Shown: positions 23,248-35,973 of the stretch, in pieces
Layout: every line of letters begins with the position of its first letter
How positions within the stretch are numbered: the stretch's first letter is position 1
Assembly: GCA_029204225.1 (NCBI GenBank)
Contig: CM055106.1
Span: 394,711 to 458,710 of the forward strand
Reading direction: 5' to 3'
Length of the DNA: 64,000 nt
Source: Diphasiastrum complanatum
Taxonomy: Eukaryota > Streptophyta > Lycopodiopsida > Lycopodiales > Lycopodiaceae
Notes under the pieces: model-generated
Database searches by the model: none
Told to the model about the DNA's origin: nothing
The model's input: the letters and a program-made list of their open reading frames with translations, nothing else
Translations under genes and position numbers: made by a program

Positions 23248-24138
23248 TGTCATGTACTGTAAATACATCCATGCTTAGACATGCAGGATAATATCCAATG
23301 TAAACTTTGTAGGCCCAAAATGAGCTATTAGCCTTAAGAACAAGGCGGTTCCCTCTTTAGGCCCTTGAAAGTAACCAATAAGGATAATAGGCCAATAAGG
23401 GCCCAATGTAGTCTAAATAACACTTAACAAGCGCTAACTATTCCTCAAGATAGTTAAGTTTAGTTAAGTGAGAGCATTGTCTATAACTAGGCAAGAGACA
23501 TCAATTTGTGAATCTTTTGGCTCATTTACAAGTGAGAGCTTCTAGCTTCCTTGTAAATGTGAGCCATGGGGATTTACTTTGCTAGGCCTCATGTGCCCTA
23601 TCCACATGAATCAATGCTCCATTTCCATTGATTATACGCTTTCTTTCATTGCTAATGCAATTCCAATGTGATCTCATTGTTTCTAGCTTTCTATTGATAT
23701 GCTATCATGAATGTCTTGTTATTTTCTTGCTTCTAGCTTTACTTCATTTCTATTGCTATTAGTTTGGGATTTGGCACATGACACGTGAGGGAAAGAGCCG
23801 AGTAGGTATTTGACCGAGGCATAAGTTGAGGATTTGGCCGAGCACATGAATTCTTGAAACGCAATCGCGACAGAGTGCACACGTACCAACAATAGAGAAG
23901 TCATGCGAATTAGCAACGCAAAGAGATGGGGGCATTTCTTCTACGCGAGATGGAGTTTTCTTAAACAATTACAGAAGAATTGTGCTAGCAAGGTTGGTTC
24001 TACACTTGGTGAAGATCTACAAAGACGTCGCTGCCATGAAAATCTAAGATCCATAACCTGCTTTGATTATGAAAATGATCAATTCCGAAACGATGTTGAA
24101 CAACATTTGGATAATGTGGATCATAAACCTCCTCTTTC
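23248..24138 (+). repeat. LTR-like segment
   Basis: Starts TGTCATGTACTG after the PPT and contains a TATA-like GTCTATAACTAGG near 23490. It is followed at 24142 by TATCAGAGC, a possible degenerate PBS, and by a Copia gag. It may therefore be one LTR or a fusion of two elements. No second copy was found, so the right end is approximate. Confidence 0.35.
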
Positions 24139-24230
24139 TCCTATCAGAGCATAAAGACTTTAAGATCCAAGAGATCAGTCGATCACAACAACGAAGCAGA
24201 AAAATAAGCTGAAGAACACAGTCCACAACA

Positions 24231-25046
24231 ATGGCATCCATAAGCAGCATACGGTCGAAGATCTGCACAATCCTCAACTCAGTCGGGTCTAACTTCCTAG
24301 CATGGAAGGTGAAGACCTCTCTCATTTTAAAGGGAGAAGGGCTATGGCCCTGGGTCCTTTCATTACACAATGCTAAAATAGACAATGCAGTATCAGTTGA
24401 GAAGTAGCTCACTTACTTGTTGAGAGCTTTACCAAGATCTTTCCAGACAACCTGAACGTTGCTAGCAAAAGATCCAGAGATGACTCTCGAAAAGGCAGTG
24501 ATCAAAATTCGAGAAAAAGTCAAGCCCGTGAGCACCTTGATCACAAGGACAACTTTAATCAGGCTCTCTACAGCAACAAGGAAAAGCTGAAGAAGAAGTT
24601 CAAGCCTAAGAGGGAGTCAGATCGAAAGCAGGATCGAGACCAGCTGATAGAGAGAGCCAACAAAGGCAAATGGAAGAAAAAAGAAAAGCAAAGATAGGAA
24701 GATGGTGAAAAGACAGATGTGCGTGAGATGTAGATGCAAAGGATACATAGTTGATTCATGTTGGCTGAACTCGAAGATCAAATGCATTCATTGCCACAAG
24801 AAAGGTCATGTAGCCATGGATTGCTACCAGAATACGAGAAACAAGCAGCCTCAAGACAAAATGGAGAACGACAACAGTTCATCCTACGTTGAAGAGTCCG
24901 AAAGCTCGAAGATGCGTGAAGAAAGGTTGAACAATGGTAATTCGACAACCTATTTGTGTACAGATGTGTGTATAGCCTCGACATCTGACACACAAGAGGT
25001 GATCCTTGATTCAGGAGCAACCTCTCACTTCATCACATCCAGATGA
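24231..25046 (+). pseudogene. Copia gag with two zinc knuckles and protease start
   Basis: Begins at ATG 24231 with a UBN2-type gag N-terminus (NSVGSNFLAWKVKTSLILKG). A TAG in frame near 24403 and later frame changes break it. From 24702 it is open again: C-VR-C-RCKGYIVDS-C (His lost), then the canonical knuckle C-IH-C-HKKG-H-VAMD-C, an acidic linker, and VILDSGATSHF, the protease active site. Pol stops abruptly at about 25050, where the LTR end of the minus-strand GA-tract element begins, so that element appears to have inserted into or recombined with it. Confidence 0.85.
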
Positions 25047-25119
25047 ACAATGTTGTCTCATCAATGTAGCATAGAGGTTCGCCGTTGTGAGCGGCAACCT
25101 CGCCTTCACCTGTATAGCA

Positions 25120-25259
<140 letters not shown>

Positions 25260-25420
25260 TTCCAATTTGCGAGAGGTTTGAGAGGCTCGAGCACCTTCTC
25301 CAAACTATTCAGTCACTACTTAGAGAGAGGAGAGAAGAGAGAGCAAAAATTCCTAGGTTGAGAAAGGCTTTGGGGGCTCGAGCACCTACCCAAAGCGATT
25401 TTATCCCAGCATAGAGACAG

Positions 25421-25533
<113 letters not shown>

Positions 25534-26306
25534 CTTGGTTAGGAAAGGCTTGGGAGGCCCGAGCACCTTCCCCAAACTATTCGATCCCAACCAAGGAAGG
25601 AGAGAGAGAGATAGCTAGAGATGGAGCTAGAAATAGAAAGGGCTAGAGCTTTATTAAGAATAGAGATGATGCTTTACAATGGAAAATGGCCTCCTTATAT
25701 AGTTGAGAGGGGAGGCCATCTTGGCTCTCATTGGCTAGAATCCTAATCTTAGCCATTCAAACTAAAATGATTGCAATCTAGTGGTTCAATAAGACGAGGA
25801 AAGAGGACCAAACTCACATGATTCATGTGAGATTCCCTCAACTTAGAACCATGTAACTTGACTTTGGGGTTTTTTATTATTTTATTCTATTTAGGCCCCA
25901 AGTCTTTGTTCAGATTCTACCTAGCCATTTTGCATGCTCATTGGGTTGGGCTTACACATGCAGGACGCCAGTGCCCTCGCACTTATTATTCTAACTATGC
26001 AAGATACTGAGGTGGAGCCCACTAGGTAAGACTTGGCCAATAGTATTTTAAGTCGTGACACCCACTTCTTTATTTATGTACAAGAAATACCCACAGCAGG
26101 GTCCTCGAGTAGTGCAGGTCTCTCAACACTAGGCTACAATTGTCATGGAGGGGCGCTGTTGTCAGTTCTTTTATTGTTGGGACATGGACGCTTCAGGAAA
26201 AGCATGGATAGAATTCGCTTACGTAAAACCTGAGGCTTTATTGGTGGATAATAAGCAAGAACTAGGACTTGCCAGATTTTCAATACTACCCAGAAGGGTT
26301 TGGTGG

Positions 26307-26561
26307 TCATACCGGATAACCTTGTTCATCGACAATTGGGTAGTCGAGGCATTCCATCAGAGTATCCCATGATAAAATTTGTTGAGATTGCTCCTCATAG
26401 ATTGGCGCAACTGGTCCCAATGTCCTAGACTCTCTCAATTCGTATTGTGGATACGACGTGTTTGTTTGACTACTTTGTCTATCCAGGTATTTGTGGTATG
26501 CTTGAACCTGACGACTTTCCTCCGTAGTCATTCTTACAAATTGAGGAAAAGGTATTGTCAA
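26307..26561 (-). CDS. Short ORF in the interior of the GA-tract element (gag remnant?)
   Basis: 84 codons on the minus strand, starting after a T-rich leader; an internal ATG (MTTEESRQVQAYHKYLD) may be the true start. It is hydrophilic (PQYELRESRTLGPV, SWDTLMECLDYP) and stops at ..EQGYPV before the 3' LTR. The second unit (27961-28221) carries a diverged version, YELRESSTLGPVAPI. Its position just after the PBS and leader is that of a gag start, but no gag domain remains. Confidence 0.4.
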   Translation of the reverse strand: MTIPFPQFVRMTTEESRQVQAYHKYLDRQSSQTNTSYPQYELRESRTLGPVAPIYEEQSQQILSWDTLMECLDYPIVDEQGYPV

Positions 26562-26756
26562 AAAACTAATACTTCACTATATTCAAAACAAAAAAAAACA
26601 TAAAAATTGACAAATCTAACAATAAACCTCCCTAATCTACTCACAAAATCGAAGTTTTAGTTGAAAAATGGAAGCGTCGGAGAGAAGAAAGAGAGAGAGA
26701 AGAAAGCGTGCGAGAAGAATAAGAAAGCTATGTGGCGAGAGGCGAGCGTGTGGCGC

Positions 26757-26774
26757 TCCCCGGCAACGGTGTCA
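26757..26774 (-). promoter_or_regulatory. Primer-binding site of the GA-tract element
   Basis: The minus strand reads TGACACCGTTGCCGGGGA, close to the tRNA-Asp-type PBS TGGCGCCGTTGCCGGGGA found in many plant gypsy elements. The two changes are G to A at CpG/GC sites, as expected from cytosine deamination. The plus-strand relative at 33565 has the unmutated form. Confidence 0.8.
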
Positions 26775-26844
26775 CTATTGTGTCGTCAATGTAGCATAGA
26801 GGTTCATTGCTGGGAGCGGCAACCTCGCCTTCACCTGCATAGCA

Positions 26845-26847
<3 letters not shown>

Positions 26848-26933
<86 letters not shown>
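26848..26933. repeat. (GA)n microsatellite
   Basis: About 86 bp of GA inside the 5' LTR. Confidence 0.98.
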
Positions 26934-26935
<2 letters not shown>

Positions 26936-27069
26936 TTGGGAGGCCCAAGCACCTTCCCCAAACTATTTAGTCGCTACTTAGAGAGAGGAGAGAAGAGAGA
27001 GAGAGAATTCCTAGGTTGAGAAAGGGTTTGGGGCTCGAGCACCTACCCAAAGCTCTTTTATCCCAGTGT

Positions 27070-27193
<124 letters not shown>

Positions 27194-28153
27194 TTGGTTA
27201 GAAAAGGCTTGAGAGGCCCGAACACCTTCTTCAAACTATTCGATCCCAACCAAGGAAGGAGAGAGAGAGATAGCTAGAGATGGAGTTAGAAATAGAAAGA
27301 GCTAGAGCTTTATTAAGAATAGAGATGATGTTTTACAGTGGAAAATGGCCTCCTTATATAGTTGAGAGGGGAGAACATCTTGGCTCTCATTGGCTAGAAT
27401 CCTAATCTTAGTCATTCAAACTAAAATGATTGCAATCTAATGGTTCAATAAGAAGAGGACAGAGCATGATTCATGTGAGATTCCCTCAACTTAGAACCAT
27501 GTAACTTGACTTTGAAGTTTTTTATTATTTTATTCTATTTAGGTCCCAAGTCTTTTATTCAAGTTCTACCTAGCCATTTTGTGTGCTCATTGGGTTGGGC
27601 TTACACACGCAGGACGCCAGTGCCCTCGCACTTATTATTCTAACTGTACAAGATACTGTGGTGGGGCCAACTAGGTAAGACTTGGCCAACAGTATTTTAA
27701 GTTGTGACACCCACTTCTTTATTTATGTACAAGAAATACCCACAACAGGGTCCTTGACCCAAAGTAGTGTCGGTCCCTCAACACTAGGCTGCAACTGTCA
27801 TGGAGGGGCGCTGTTGTCGGTTCTTTTATTGTTGGGACATGGATGCTTTAGGAAAAGTCTGGATAGAATGCGCTTACGTAAAATCTGAGGCTTTATTGGT
27901 GGATGATTAGCAAGAACCGGGACTTGCCAGATTTTCAAGAATACCCATAAGGTCTGGTGGTCATACCAGATAAACAATTGGGTAGTCGAGGCATTCCATT
28001 AGAGTATCCCAAGATAAAAATTGATGAGATTGCTCCTTATAGATTGGTGCAACTGGTCCCAATGTACTAGACTCTCTCAATTCATAATGTGGATACGACG
28101 TGCTTGTTTGACTACTTTGTCTATCCATGTGATGCAAGAAGAAATCGCAATAT

Positions 28154-28165
28154 GCACTGATACCA
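28154..28165 (-). promoter_or_regulatory. Copia-type primer-binding site
   Basis: The minus strand reads TGGTATCAGTGC, one base from TGGTATCAGAGC, one nucleotide after the end of the adjacent LTR-like repeat. Confidence 0.65.
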
Positions 28166-28166
28166 C

Positions 28167-28700
28167 TGATGAGGATTCGAAGTCGCGAAATTGTTGCGAA
28201 ACTGTCGCGAAAGCAAAGCAACCGCGATCCAACTCGTTCAGATGGAGTTCAGATGCGGTCGCTGGACACTCCCAGGTGAACCACTCCTACAATCCTCCAG
28301 AATGTAGTCAGGCACTACTGATCTATGTTTGTAAATTAATGTAGCATTCAACGAATTCAACCAATGTGCGGAATTGAAATGAACGCGAGAGCCAGATACA
28401 CGATTAATAGCAGACACATTTGCATTCAAGATCGTACATCATAAATTGATATGTGCGTAAAGGCTACAAGATCTTATATTGATTTTTCTTTGATTCTTCA
28501 AGCACTGCATGCAGATCCATGCAGTGCATTGACGTAAGAGAAATACATTTCTCTCACGAGTGGATGTCTCGCTTACTAGCGGACTTGTGGATCTCTATGG
28601 ATCCTGATCACAAAACTTGTCTCGCACGCAGGCGGACTTCTTGTCTATATTTCGTCTCGATTGCTTACTAGCATCAAACTCCTACAAACGCTTGAAAGAG
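28167..28700 (-). repeat. 5' LTR of a minus-strand Copia, element truncated
   Basis: Ends ...CCTCATCA next to the PBS (minus strand) and matches 515-905. Only about 25 bp of interior is left before the GA-tract element begins at 28130. Confidence 0.6.
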
Positions 28701-29596
28701 ATATCGGGTTGACCAAGTGTTGACCATCCAAAACTTTGACTGGCCATAACTTCTTCACCATGGCTTGGAACTGGGTCGTCTTAGGTGTTGTTGAAAAGCT
28801 CTCATCGAGGGCTTTCTAATGGCACCGTAATCGTCTCAATCCGAGATGTCGTTCAAAAGTTATGAATTTTTTTTTTGCTGAGTTGCATACTATACTACAA
28901 ATAAAATGGCTTATTTACGGGTTGCCCCTGATGCAAAATTATGGTTGTTTTTAAAAAAAAAAAGAGAATCAATTTGAAGGAGCTACGTTATGTAGATTTT
29001 AAATTTGAGTGTTTTGATTGGACCATGTGGAAGAAACTTTTGAGAAAAAAAAATAAAAGGTATCTTTTTGAAAGGCCCCTTTTGTGCTCAAATTTTCTCT
29101 AATATCTCACAATCCACGATGCACAGCACATTGTGGACCCAATTTGTCCGCGTTGTTGTAGACACCCACCGAAAGGTTTGCAATGCCGAAGATACAAAGG
29201 GCAAACAACTAGAACGAGCTCTATGAAGCATGCTTCACCACCGAATATTTCTCTAAAAAAAAAAAAAGCCCAGAAAAAGTATCTAGTGACTCACTTTTAT
29301 TTTTCTTGTTTTTCACGTTAATTCAATTTCTCCTTCTTATTTTTATTTCTATTTATTCTGTTATTTATTTATTTCTTTTTTATCTATTTGTACAAACGCT
29401 TTTTATGTTTTCCCCCCCTCTCAACTTCGCTTTTGTTGCCGAAATTTTTTTTCTCACTTTTTGTCAACTCTATATTCTCTCTTGTCTATACCTCATTTTC
29501 CCTTCATTTCGCACCGGTCTCACATCGCCACACATGCCCACACCAAAGACATACGCAGGTGCCAAGGGACATGTCACCAAAATCGCAGTGAGGGCA
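28701..29596. other. No gene recognised
   Basis: AT-rich, with A and T homopolymer runs. Short ORFs on the plus strand (29133-29679) show no known motif. Confidence 0.5.
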
Positions 29597-30090
29597 TGTT
29601 AGAAGATTTTGGTGAAGATTCTTCTAATGAATTCCAGATGCCAAAAAGATGCACTATACTCCAAAGGCGCGAGAAATAGAATTAGATCTATGCTCCAATG
29701 GGCCGAAAAGAAGAAAGGACCCAAGTAGTTTTAAATGCGTTTTGGCATATAGCATTTTAAGATAGTTAGGTTGTTATGGCACATGGTTTTTGGGTGAACC
29801 AAAAACCCTAACCCTAGCTTTGTCTATAAGTAGGGATGTGACACCACTTTGTAATCACTTTTCATTTGTAAGAATAGAGATTGAGAGAGAGAAGAGAAGC
29901 CTCCTCCATTTTTCTTACTTTGTGAAGCCCTCCTATTTTGCCATTGTATGCTTGATTGTGGATGTATTGTTATTTCTTAATCATGCTATCACACATTAGA
30001 ATGATCATTAGCTCATGCTTTCATCCATCAATCCACAACATCATACATTTGCAAAATAGGTGTTAGAAATCCATCTTGAGAGATCAATAA
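29597..30090 (+). repeat. Possible LTR
   Basis: Starts TGTTAGAAGATTTTGG and contains a TATA-like GTCTATAAGTAGGG near 29821 followed by a GAGAGAGAAGAG-rich leader, the layout of other LTRs here. No partner copy or PBS was found, so this is tentative. Confidence 0.3.
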
Positions 30091-32162
30091 GATCCATTAG
30101 GTAGGTTTACTTCCATTGCTCCCCTCCCTTGAGAAGGTAAGCCTCTTGAGGAGAAGATCTAGAGCTCAAAGAGCCTAGATAATTCAAGAAAACCAAGATC
30201 CAAGAAGAGGATCCATTGAAAACCAAAACCCCAAGAAGATAGTCAAGAAACTCACCTCACATCTAAGCCATTCCATTATCAGATCCTACACCAAGATTGA
30301 CACCCTTGGTAGGCTTAGATCCTGTTGAGACCCGTAGCTTAACCCCCTCCACATTGGATCGAATCTCGCTACTACACGACAGCTCACTCGGTTGGAGATC
30401 CAAGCCCCTTCTTTGCCCTCTTGATCGCACCGATTAGGGAGGCACAAAAAGGGTCTGACATTGAAATCCAGTGTCCACGTCAGCAATCCGAAACAACTTA
30501 CGGCCTCTGATCTCTGACATCCTTGTGCTCTGACCGACACGGACGTCAGATTCCGAAGTGTTTTGAAGTCGTCGGATTCCGACGTTTGTGAATTTTCAAG
30601 ATTTCGTGCAATCCCGCATCTTTCCTCTCACTTTTTTTTGTGTAGGTTGGAGCGATTGAAGGCATTTTCTTTTGTGATGGGAGCGTTTCTTGTGTTTGGA
30701 GCTTGGATCTTGAAGATCATTTGCTGCTTAGAGGTTGGTGCTTGAAGATTTTCAAAGCTATGTTATGTTTTGTTTTTTTAAAGATAAAGTTTGTTTTGTT
30801 TATTTTTGTTGGAAATGGTGAACTCATGCAACCATTCCTTCGCATTCCCCAAAATCGAAGTGCCCGAAGTCGAAGTCACCAATATCAAAGTGACCGACAA
30901 TACAACCATTCCTGAAGGGCTGACATATCGGACCCCCAATCCAAAAGACGAAGAATAGAACACATTATCGGATAAGGCTGAAACTATCGGCCTCCCGCTG
31001 TTGGGCATGATGCTACCAAGCTGTCACGCTCAGCCCCCAAAAAGATAATGGAAGAGTTAGTTAACCAGTGCTGTAGCTTAAACCTCTCTTGTAATGATCA
31101 GTTAATCTATCTTGTAATCTCACTTGGTGAGACATAAGAATAAGTTAGAATTCAAAATAGATCATCATTTTGGCACACAACTTTTGTAGATCAATTTGAT
31201 CAATGCACAGAGGAACGTCAGGCCGCCAACGAGCGAGACACTACTGACTCACTCTGCAATCAAAATACAATCACAAAATACAATGTTCTTCCATATTTGA
31301 TTGTTGAGTTACATCTGATTGAGTGATTGATTACTACAATGTCTGTGATCTACAGTCGAGTATCTAGTTCTTGCAATTGAACGCATAGTGTAGCACACTT
31401 CCACACAAATCAAGTGCACACATACCATGCTTTGAATGCTATTAACATCAGATGTATGAAGAATTTTTTGACAATTCAAGCTAGGAAGTTGTCTACCACT
31501 TTTCTACTGTCTATTATTGAACAGTTTTGGATTAAAGATGTTAGAATTAATATTTTCAGGTCTGAATAGAGGATGTATGGAATTCTAATAGTTCACATGT
31601 GTGAAAGTCAGAGTACTTCATTTTATTCTATCTCCTTGATGCCAGGTCCAAAGGTAGTGAGATTATAGCTTGTTGAAAAGCTAGAAGAGCCTTCTTTCCA
31701 CTACAATTGTTTTCAAATCAATCTGATGACCCTAGTGAAAGTAATTAGCTCTTAAAGAAGGGTTGGGAGAGACCCAAAATCCCAAGTGGACACTTTTTGG
31801 TTTGTTGATATAGTTGCTTGATTCATCATCTCAATCAAAGAAAGAATTGGATAAGACAAGTTTGTGTTGTCATAGTCACATCATTTCACACAAAGGTTGT
31901 GTTTGAGTTGCATGTGTGTTTCTAGAGTGTTTTTCATTTATTTGAAACTCATTGACATCAGACTTGTAAGTGCTTCATCAGTAGATAGAGGCTAGATCCA
32001 AATTCAAAGTGATTGATTTTTTGTTGTGAGCTAGATCTCACATTTTTAATTGCAATTTTTCAATAGGTTGGATCAACATTCAAGTTAGATCCTTGATTGA
32101 AATAGTAGCAACATATTCAATTCCATTTCTTGTTGCCCAGTTTACAAGGAGTCTTCACATTC
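30091..32162. other. No intact gene; possible retroelement leader
   Basis: An ORF from ATG 30817 (MVNSCNHSFAFPKIEV..) runs only about 50 codons. 31100-32160 is AT-rich and lies directly upstream of a Copia gag, so part of it may be an old LTR, but no PBS or terminal repeat was recognised. Confidence 0.4.
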
Positions 32163-32435
32163 ATGGCATCTATAAGAGTTTTTTTCTTAGAAGCTAGTGA
32201 GAGACTAGATACCTCAAACTATTCAGTTTGGAAGGATAGAACAGAATCTTTGTTGACTCTTTATGGTGTAATGGACATAGTATTAGGAATTAAAGTTGAA
32301 GCTTGTGATGAGGCTCAAAGGTTCAAGAGGAGATCAAGGATTGCTCTTCATATTATTAAAATGAACATCTCTGATGAGATGTTGAGAAAATAAGTTCTTA
32401 CAAGTTGGCCAAGCAGGCTTGGGAAGTAGACTCTC
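32163..32435 (+). pseudogene. Copia gag N-terminal fragment
   Basis: ATG 32163 opens MASIRVFFLEASERLDTSNYSV.. with W-K at the usual spot, then SLLTLYGVMDIVLG and IALHIIKMNISDEML. This is the N-terminal region of Copia gag (DUF4219/UBN2 type). A lost base near 32390 gives a stop; in the other frame the sequence continues SYKLAKQAWEV and is then cut at a junction with a minus-strand Copia piece. Confidence 0.8.
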
Positions 32436-33101
32436 GCGAACTTGTTGTAGTCGTCAATGAAGGTGATGTAGTATTTTGAGCCTCCTACTGAGATCACATT
32501 GAAAGGTCCGCAGTTGTTCGAATGTACCAGCTCCAGAATCTTTGTCGTTCTGAAGGAGTCCTTGGTGAGGGAGTTCAAGACATCTTCCCTCTCATGCATG
32601 CATCACAGTTGTCGTGTTCGTTGCATTCGTGATGCTTACTCTTGTGATAGCTCCATGTTGGATTGCCTGATACAATGTTATTGGGTTCATGTGGCATAGT
32701 CTTCTGTGCCATAGAACTTCTTTTGATTCATAAGCTTGGTGTGCTTGATCTGCTGGTAGGCGTACTTTTGTAACTTTGCCTTGCTTCTTCAGAGATGAGA
32801 ATTTCTTGAAGAGTCTCCAAATTGGGCAACTCCTCATTTATGGCAAAGGATTGAACAAGATTATCATAGTCCTCTTTTAAGCCATTAAGAATGACTTGTA
32901 CTCGCTTATCTTGATTGATTGTGACACCAACACAAGCAAGCTCCCTATGAAGACCTTTTACTCTCAGAACATAATTTGATGCACTCTCCTCACTTCTTTG
33001 AAAACTTTGAAAAATCTGATTTCTAAGAGTGAGTATTCTAGAAGTGTTCTTAGCTTCATAGATTGACTTAAGTGCATCCCAAGCTTCTTTATCAGTAGAC
33101 C
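32436..33101 (-). pseudogene. Copia gag fused to integrase start by deletion
   Basis: The minus strand opens with gag (AWDALKSIYEAKNTSRI, QRSEESASNYVLRVKGLHRE, VILNGLKEDYDNLVQSF; 33080-32790). Almost directly after, in another frame, comes the GAG-pre-integrase domain (SKEVLWHRRLCHMNP) and the integrase start (ELVHSNNCGPFNVIS, FIDDYNKFARVY; to 32440). The zinc knuckle and protease between them are deleted. Both ends are junctions: with an LTR fragment at 33102 and a plus-strand gag at 32436. Confidence 0.85.
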
Positions 33102-33560
<459 letters not shown>

Positions 33561-33564
33561 ATAG

Positions 33565-33582
33565 TGGCGCCGTTGCCGGGGA
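33565..33582 (+). promoter_or_regulatory. tRNA-Asp-type primer-binding site
   Basis: TGGCGCCGTTGCCGGGGA follows the LTR end by four bases. It is a typical PBS of plant Ty3/gypsy elements and shows the transcription direction of this copy to be plus. Confidence 0.85.
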
Positions 33583-33954
33583 GCGCCACATAGTCGCCTC
33601 TCGCCACATAGTTTTCTTATTCTTCTCGCACTCTCTTCTTCTCTCTCTCTTTTTTCTCTCCTACGCTTCCATTTTTCAACTAAAACTCCGATTTTGTGGG
33701 TAGAATAGGGAGGTTTACTGTTAGATTTGTCAATTTTCATGCTTTTTTTTTGTTTTGAATGTAGTGAAGTATTAGTTTTTTGAATGTACTCTCGTCCCGC
33801 CGCATAGCACTTTTCCCCATTCTCTCTTCCTCTTTTTCACCATTTTTCACCAAAAATCGAATTTTTTGGGGGTAGTTTAGTGTGGTCGAGGAGTTAGTTG
33901 TGCATTTTTTTTCGTGATTTTTTATGTATGTGCTTCCAAAATAGCACCCCCTCC

Positions 33955-33993
<39 letters not shown>

Positions 33994-34566
33994 ACCCCCC
34001 CAAAATAAAAAACAAAAACCTTAAAAAACCAAAAATATTGCTAAGTAACCTTCGTAGAACCTTCTAAAGTTCTATCTCTAGTTAGTTTCCAGTTTAACGC
34101 CAATTTTTTTTTTTTTTTTGGAAAAGAACCTAAGCCTCGCTGGTGAGCGACTCTATCTTTCAGATAGCCTCCTCCCACGACTGCGACGGTTCTATTCTCC
34201 TTTTTTAAAAAATTAAAATTAAATTAATTTTTTTTTTAAAAGATCGTAAAAAAAAAGATCGTAAAAAAAAAAGACCGTAAAAAAATAACAAAAGCCTCAT
34301 TGGTGAGTGATCTCCATATCAGTTACCAACCATCCATCACTCTTCTGTTTCATCTCTATTCCATCTTCCATCTCCTCTCATTTGTTAAATCCATACCAGT
34401 TTTATTTTTCCATGCTTACTGATCAATCTTTTTACTTACTCTTTTCTCTTCTTCTTCATCTTCTTTTTCTCCTTCGAAACAAAAAAAAAGTTGGAACATC
34501 GGCATCATTGTGCGAACCTTGAAGCAATCCACCAACCAACAACTTTGCCACATTCTAGTGCTGAAC
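33583..34566 (+). other. Retroelement leader, partly duplicated, with poly-C
   Basis: The first 190 bp match the leader at 26560-26750. A second, diverged leader-like block follows (33780-33950), then poly-C (33957-33993) and T/A-rich sequence. GCCTCGCTGGTGAGCGA and GCCTCATTGGTGAGTGA repeat at about 34135 and 34296. No ORF. Confidence 0.5.
33957..33993. repeat. Poly-C tract of 37 bases
   Basis: Thirty-seven consecutive C, then A and seven more C. A C run this long is uncommon in an AT-rich genome, and its true length may be affected by sequencing. Confidence 0.9.
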
Positions 34567-35214
34567 TATGGAGACCACCCTTGTAGGATTATCGAAACTA
34601 AAGAAGCTCCCTAATAAAACAATCTGAGACTACACCTATCGGATCTTCCGTCTAGTGAAGGATTGTTCGATTCCTGAACATATCATCATGGCAAAATACT
34701 ATGCTAGACTACCCAAAAAGTTCAGATCTGGTATGGCAAAATTAGCATCCTATGTGTCACTTGCACAACTCTGTAAGGATACTGCCATGATGGAAATCTC
34801 ACACGAGATAAAGAGTTTTTCCTATCGCTTTGATGAATCATCAGATGGGAATTAGAGGAACAAGAGTCAACAACGAGCAATGATCCAGCAAGAATGGAAC
34901 TCTATGCAAGGCAACTAAGTGTAGCAAAGCCAAGCGAATCAAGTGTAGCGGAAGACCAAGAACCTTGTACTTCAAGTTCACGCTCTCCTCAAACTGATGC
35001 TCGCACGGTCAATTTTCTTGAGAAGGATGAATGTACATACTGTTTTGAAAATCATTTGAGTGCAAGATGTCCAATCAAGAACCCTCAATATGGACCAAAG
35101 GTGGAGCAGAAGGCTCGACAGCCAGATCCAGTGGTTCAAAGGTCAAAAGCAGAATCAAACCAACAAGGAGCTCACCAGAAGGATGGATGCCAAATTTTTG
35201 GAGATTCTACATAG
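34567..35214 (+). pseudogene. Retrotransposon gag with zinc knuckle, broken
   Basis: From ATG 34567 (METTLVGLSKLKKLPNK) one stop precedes DYTYRIFRLVKDCSIPEHI, MAKYYARLPKKFRSG and an ISHEIKSFSYRFDE helix (to 34855). After a further break, 34894-35214 carries a knuckle C-TY-C-FEN-H-LSAR-C, followed by a Gln/Lys-rich tail. The layout (LTR end, PBS, leader, gag) agrees with a plus-strand gypsy element starting at 33102. No protease or RT follows; the next feature is LTR-like. Confidence 0.6.
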
Positions 35215-35220
35215 AGATTT

Positions 35221-35955
35221 TGTAACGCACACAAACACACACACACACTCTCTCTCTCTACCCGAGGAGGAGCCTTTGTTGTATTCTCTCTCTACCCGAG
35301 CGACACTTTGTTTTCTTGATAACAAGTTGCCTTCACATGTGTATGATGTGTGTTGAGTGCTTGATGCATGTAATTAGTGTCGTTGCCTTAGAATTGCCAT
35401 CTATCAATTTGGTGCTCAATCTATGTGCAATTACTCAAACTTTAGGAAATCATTCACATTGTTTGGATGTCCCCACACGTGTGAAAACTTCACAGGATTG
35501 TAGCCGCAATTCAATTGATTATGGATGAGTATCAGCAGAATCCTAGCCTAGATCCTACATGATTCTTAGCCCCGTAGCGTCTAGAATTAGATATTCAGTG
35601 CCTGGTCACAAAAGATCTATGATGATCCCTCCTGACAAAAGACCTACTTTCGCATAGAGCCCTTTGTGTCATGTTGAGCACATACATGACACGTTAATCT
35701 CAAAATCAAATACCTTGAACAAACTTTAGTTAGGGTTTAGCTTCACTACGATTAAAATTTAGTAGTCCTCTCCTTGCAGTCATACTTCTGAGACCCTAAA
35801 AAACTCTCATTGGCTGAGGAGTATGGGGTGATTGAGACGGCCCCCGAGATTGGAAGCGACGTTACCCCGATCACTCACGTAAGGGTAGTGTGGGCCCTTC
35901 CCTCACTGGGGATCTTTCGACAAGACCAATCCTTCAATGAAAAATCTGGCCTACA
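35221..35955 (+). repeat. Probable LTR (735 bp)
   Basis: Bounded by TGTAACGC and CTACA and directly followed by a PBS-like sequence. It contains a short (AC)n(TC)n tract at 35227-35260 and a CACACGTGTG word. No second copy was found. Confidence 0.5.
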
Positions 35956-35956
35956 T

Positions 35957-35973
35957 TGGTGCGTCCGGGAGTG
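35957..35973 (+). promoter_or_regulatory. Primer-binding-site-like sequence
   Basis: TGGTGCGTCCGGGAGTG could pair with a tRNA 3' end (CACTCCCGGACGCACCA). It directly follows the LTR-like segment. Confidence 0.5.
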
